From Takakia lepidozioides (taxonomy: Eukaryota; Streptophyta; Takakiopsida; Takakiales; Takakiaceae): a stretch of DNA of 60,000 bases. Below are positions 57,714 to 60,000 of the stretch, piece after piece; the first letter of the stretch is position 1; each line of letters starts with the position of its first letter. The DNA is taken from contig CM060734.1 of the NCBI GenBank assembly GCA_030704615.1, positions 43,232,042 to 43,292,041 on the forward strand. Direction: 5' to 3'. Below the pieces are notes generated by a model. The model saw only the letters and a program-made list of their open reading frames with translations, had not been told where the DNA came from and did no database searches. The position numbers and the translations under genes are program-made.

Positions 57714-60000
57714 TCAGGAGCTCTGGATGATTCCACTTGTCCTCAGCATCTCAACAACCTCACGCATTGAAGGCCTGTCAGAAGGCAGCTCTTTGGTGCA
57801 AAGGACAGCCACTTTCAGCACATGCAGCATCTGAGTCTTCTGCACATTTGTGGCTACTTGGAGGAGCTTGGGATCCAGAACCACATTACTAAGATTTCCT
57901 GCATTTTGCTGAATGGAAGCGCACACCCATGCCACAATATGCATTGATTCTCCAAAGCTGGGGTCACACGGTTGCTTCCCTGTGAGAAGCTCAAGTAATA
58001 CTACCCCAAAACTGTAAGTGTCAACTTTCTCTGTAACTTGTGTTGCATAGCCATACTCTGCAGCAATCAAACGGGATACAATACTCCGTTAGTACACCAC
58101 ATTAACATCTAGAAGAGAAAAGGTGCCAGCTGAAACCGTGACCATAATAGCCTTCATGACAACAACACACCTCTATTTTGCTTGGTACCACTAAATATTG
58201 AAACGGCCCACTAGCAACAGAGGATTTCATGGAGAGTTAACAGAGTAACATTGATATAAGAAAATCACGTTAGCAAAGTGTAGTCTTGACCCAAGAGAGG
58301 AAACAGTCTAATAACTTCGCTAATTACCAAACTCTCCAGTCAGGAGAGTATATTGACAAGGGTGGGATGGTAACACAAAGCACAGTGATTTTGCGTTTCC
58401 CATTGATCTAAACCAATGCTTAATAAAGGAGCATGGTCACTATAACCTGAGACTTTCTCTGGCAATGAAAAGTGGTGGTCTATGAACAACAATTACTTAA
58501 CTCCCTCAAATATGTGAATGGAGACGAGTGGCCCATAGGAGTTCATTCTGTCAGCAGACCAAACTCAGTGATGTATATTGCTTGTGAACTCTCAGAGAAA
58601 TGCACACTTCATGCAAAACATGAAGCCAAAACATGTAACTCACCAGGAGCGATGTACCCATATGTGCCGGCAACAATAGATGTGGATGTTGCATACTTGT
58701 CTTTAGGTGTGATCGCCATGATCTTCGCAATACCAAAGTCTGCAATATGGGGCTCCAAGTCCGAATCCAGAAGAATGTTACTGCACTTGATGTCACGATG
58801 AATTATGGGAGGGACGTAGTCATGATGTAGATATGCTAAACCGTGTGCTGTACCCAGAGCAATTCGGAACCTTGCATCCCAATCCAGAATCAAATCTGTC
58901 TCCTTTCCATGCAATGCATTGCCCAAGTCTCCATTCGGAATGTAATCATACAAGAGTAAACCAGTTTCTCCCCACTTGCAAAAACCCAGAAGCTTCACTA
59001 GATTCCGATGCTTTGCACTCCCTATTGTGTCAATTTCCCTCAAAAAACTCTTGTGTACCTGCTGTTCTTTATCTAAGGAGGCTATTTTCTTGACAACAAC
59101 TATGCTCCCTGATGGCATGATAGCCTTGTAGACAGTACCCTGGCCCCCCTTCCCAATAATGAAGTCAGCACTGAAGTTCTGAGTGGCCTCCATGATTTCA
59201 TAGAATGACAATTCACTGCCTGGTGCTGAAGTGACTTGAATTGTGATGTCTGCAGCTAATGCATCTCGTGCTCTCTTTTGTAGAACCCAGTAAGCCACAA
59301 CACCTAAGGCCAGCACAAACATGACACAGCTTATGACTATTGCAATGACTACACCGTCAGCAAGTTTCTTTTCTCCTTTATCATGAGTGACAGAGGATAT
59401 GGGTGGCATGCACTGGCCATTTGAAGAGTATGGCAGACACAACTCAGGGTTGGCAATAAAGGAATTTGGAGACTCGTTGAAGAAACGGTCCCATGAGGTT
59501 GGCAGAGGACCCACAAGATTGTTGTAGGAGACATTCACCGCCATCAAAGCCCCCATTTGGGCTAACTGCGAAGATATGTCACCAGAGAGTTGATTGTGTG
59601 ACACATCCAGAATTTGCAGTTGTGACAAGCTGCCCAGAGACGATGGTATTTGCCCTGAAAATTCATTACAGCTCAGGTTAAGCTGCTCAAGGTATGACAG
59701 ACTTCCGAGCTCTGTAGGAATGGATCCTTGAAATTTATTGCTTCCTAGATTCAGAAACAGTACGTTTTGAAGATTGGTAACAATGCCTGGGACAACGCCT
59801 GCCAACTGGTTCCCTTCCAAGTACATATACTGTAACGCTGTCAGGTTCCCAAGCTCCAAGGGGATAGAGCCATTGAGCAAGTTGTCGCTCAAGTCGAGTT
59901 TGAAGAGTTTCTGAGAGCTTCCAAGAGTCGAAGGAATAGCACCAGTGAAAAAATTTGATGACAGATTCAAGACATGAAGCTGTGGGAGCTGGCCAAATTC
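57714..60000 (-). CDS. LRR receptor-like Ser/Thr kinase (5' end outside window)
   Basis: Minus-strand exons: from beyond 60000 to 58644, then 58057-57714; phase 1 junction inside the activation segment (GTYGYIAP/EYGYATQV). Visible order: seven 24-residue LRRs (for example LFKLDLSDNLLNGSIPLELG), a Cys-containing cap (ANPELCLPYSSNGQC), one membrane segment (VVIAIVISCVMFVLALGVVA), then the kinase. Kinase motifs: IIGKGGQGTVYKA (glycine loop), VVVKKI (Lys), HRDIKCSNILLD (RD-type catalytic loop), DFGIAK, YIAPEYG, and RPSMREVVEML near the C-terminus. All catalytic residues are present. The style is closest to subfamily XI (PEPR/TDR-like), but the ectodomain is incomplete, so the ligand class cannot be given. 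Confidence 0.93.

Overview
The window comes from a land-plant nuclear genome. The protein-coding genes are split by GT-AG introns, and the gene set is plant-specific: a photosystem I antenna protein (Lhca1), the SWI/SNF subunit LFR, an ULTRAPETALA SAND protein, a plant-type SnRK1 gamma/CBS protein, and PPR-DYW pseudogenes. The PPR and LINE style suggest a seed-free plant (fern, lycophyte or bryophyte), but this is an inference and the species is not identified.

Layout. 1-560: relics of LINE 3' ends. 1127-12241 (+): a CHD3/PICKLE-like chromatin remodeler (PHD finger, chromodomains, SNF2 ATPase, and a C-terminal tail with two tandem-repeat arrays). 13100-15748 (-): a PIN4/Par14-type parvulin. 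17332-18594 (+): an acidic, charged protein I do not recognise. 19464-21772 (+): an ULTRAPETALA homologue with a long acidic N-terminus. 23197-25717 (-): plastid phosphoribosylglycinamide formyltransferase (PUR3/GART). 26130-28968 (+): a four-CBS SnRK1-gamma-like protein that shares a 412-bp divergent promoter with PUR3. 29943-31699 (+): Lhca1. 31700-41100: a gene-poor stretch with two decayed PPR genes, one of which keeps its DYW end, plus dispersed repeats and a possible SINE. 41170-55728 (+): LFR, whose second intron (about 8.9 kb) is filled by a nest of LINE copies. 57714-60000 (-): an LRR receptor kinase whose 5' part lies outside the window.

Mobile DNA. One LINE family explains most of the repeat content. 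It has a single long ORF (endonuclease, reverse transcriptase, CCHC-like zinc motif) whose stop codon lies about 7 nt before the 3' end of the element. There is no poly(A) tail. Several copies have clear target-site duplications of 13-15 bp in pyrimidine-rich DNA beginning TCT. Two insertions are only about 33 and 39 bp long, and three insertions lie head to tail in the same orientation.

Three genes act in chromatin activation or remodelling in known plants (CHD3/PKL, ULT, LFR). I see no evidence that they form a functional cluster. I found no new multi-gene system. The most unusual biology here is the LINE family and its very short insertions. Exon boundaries were assigned by hand from reading frame, GT-AG signals and family conservation, and no transcript data were available.
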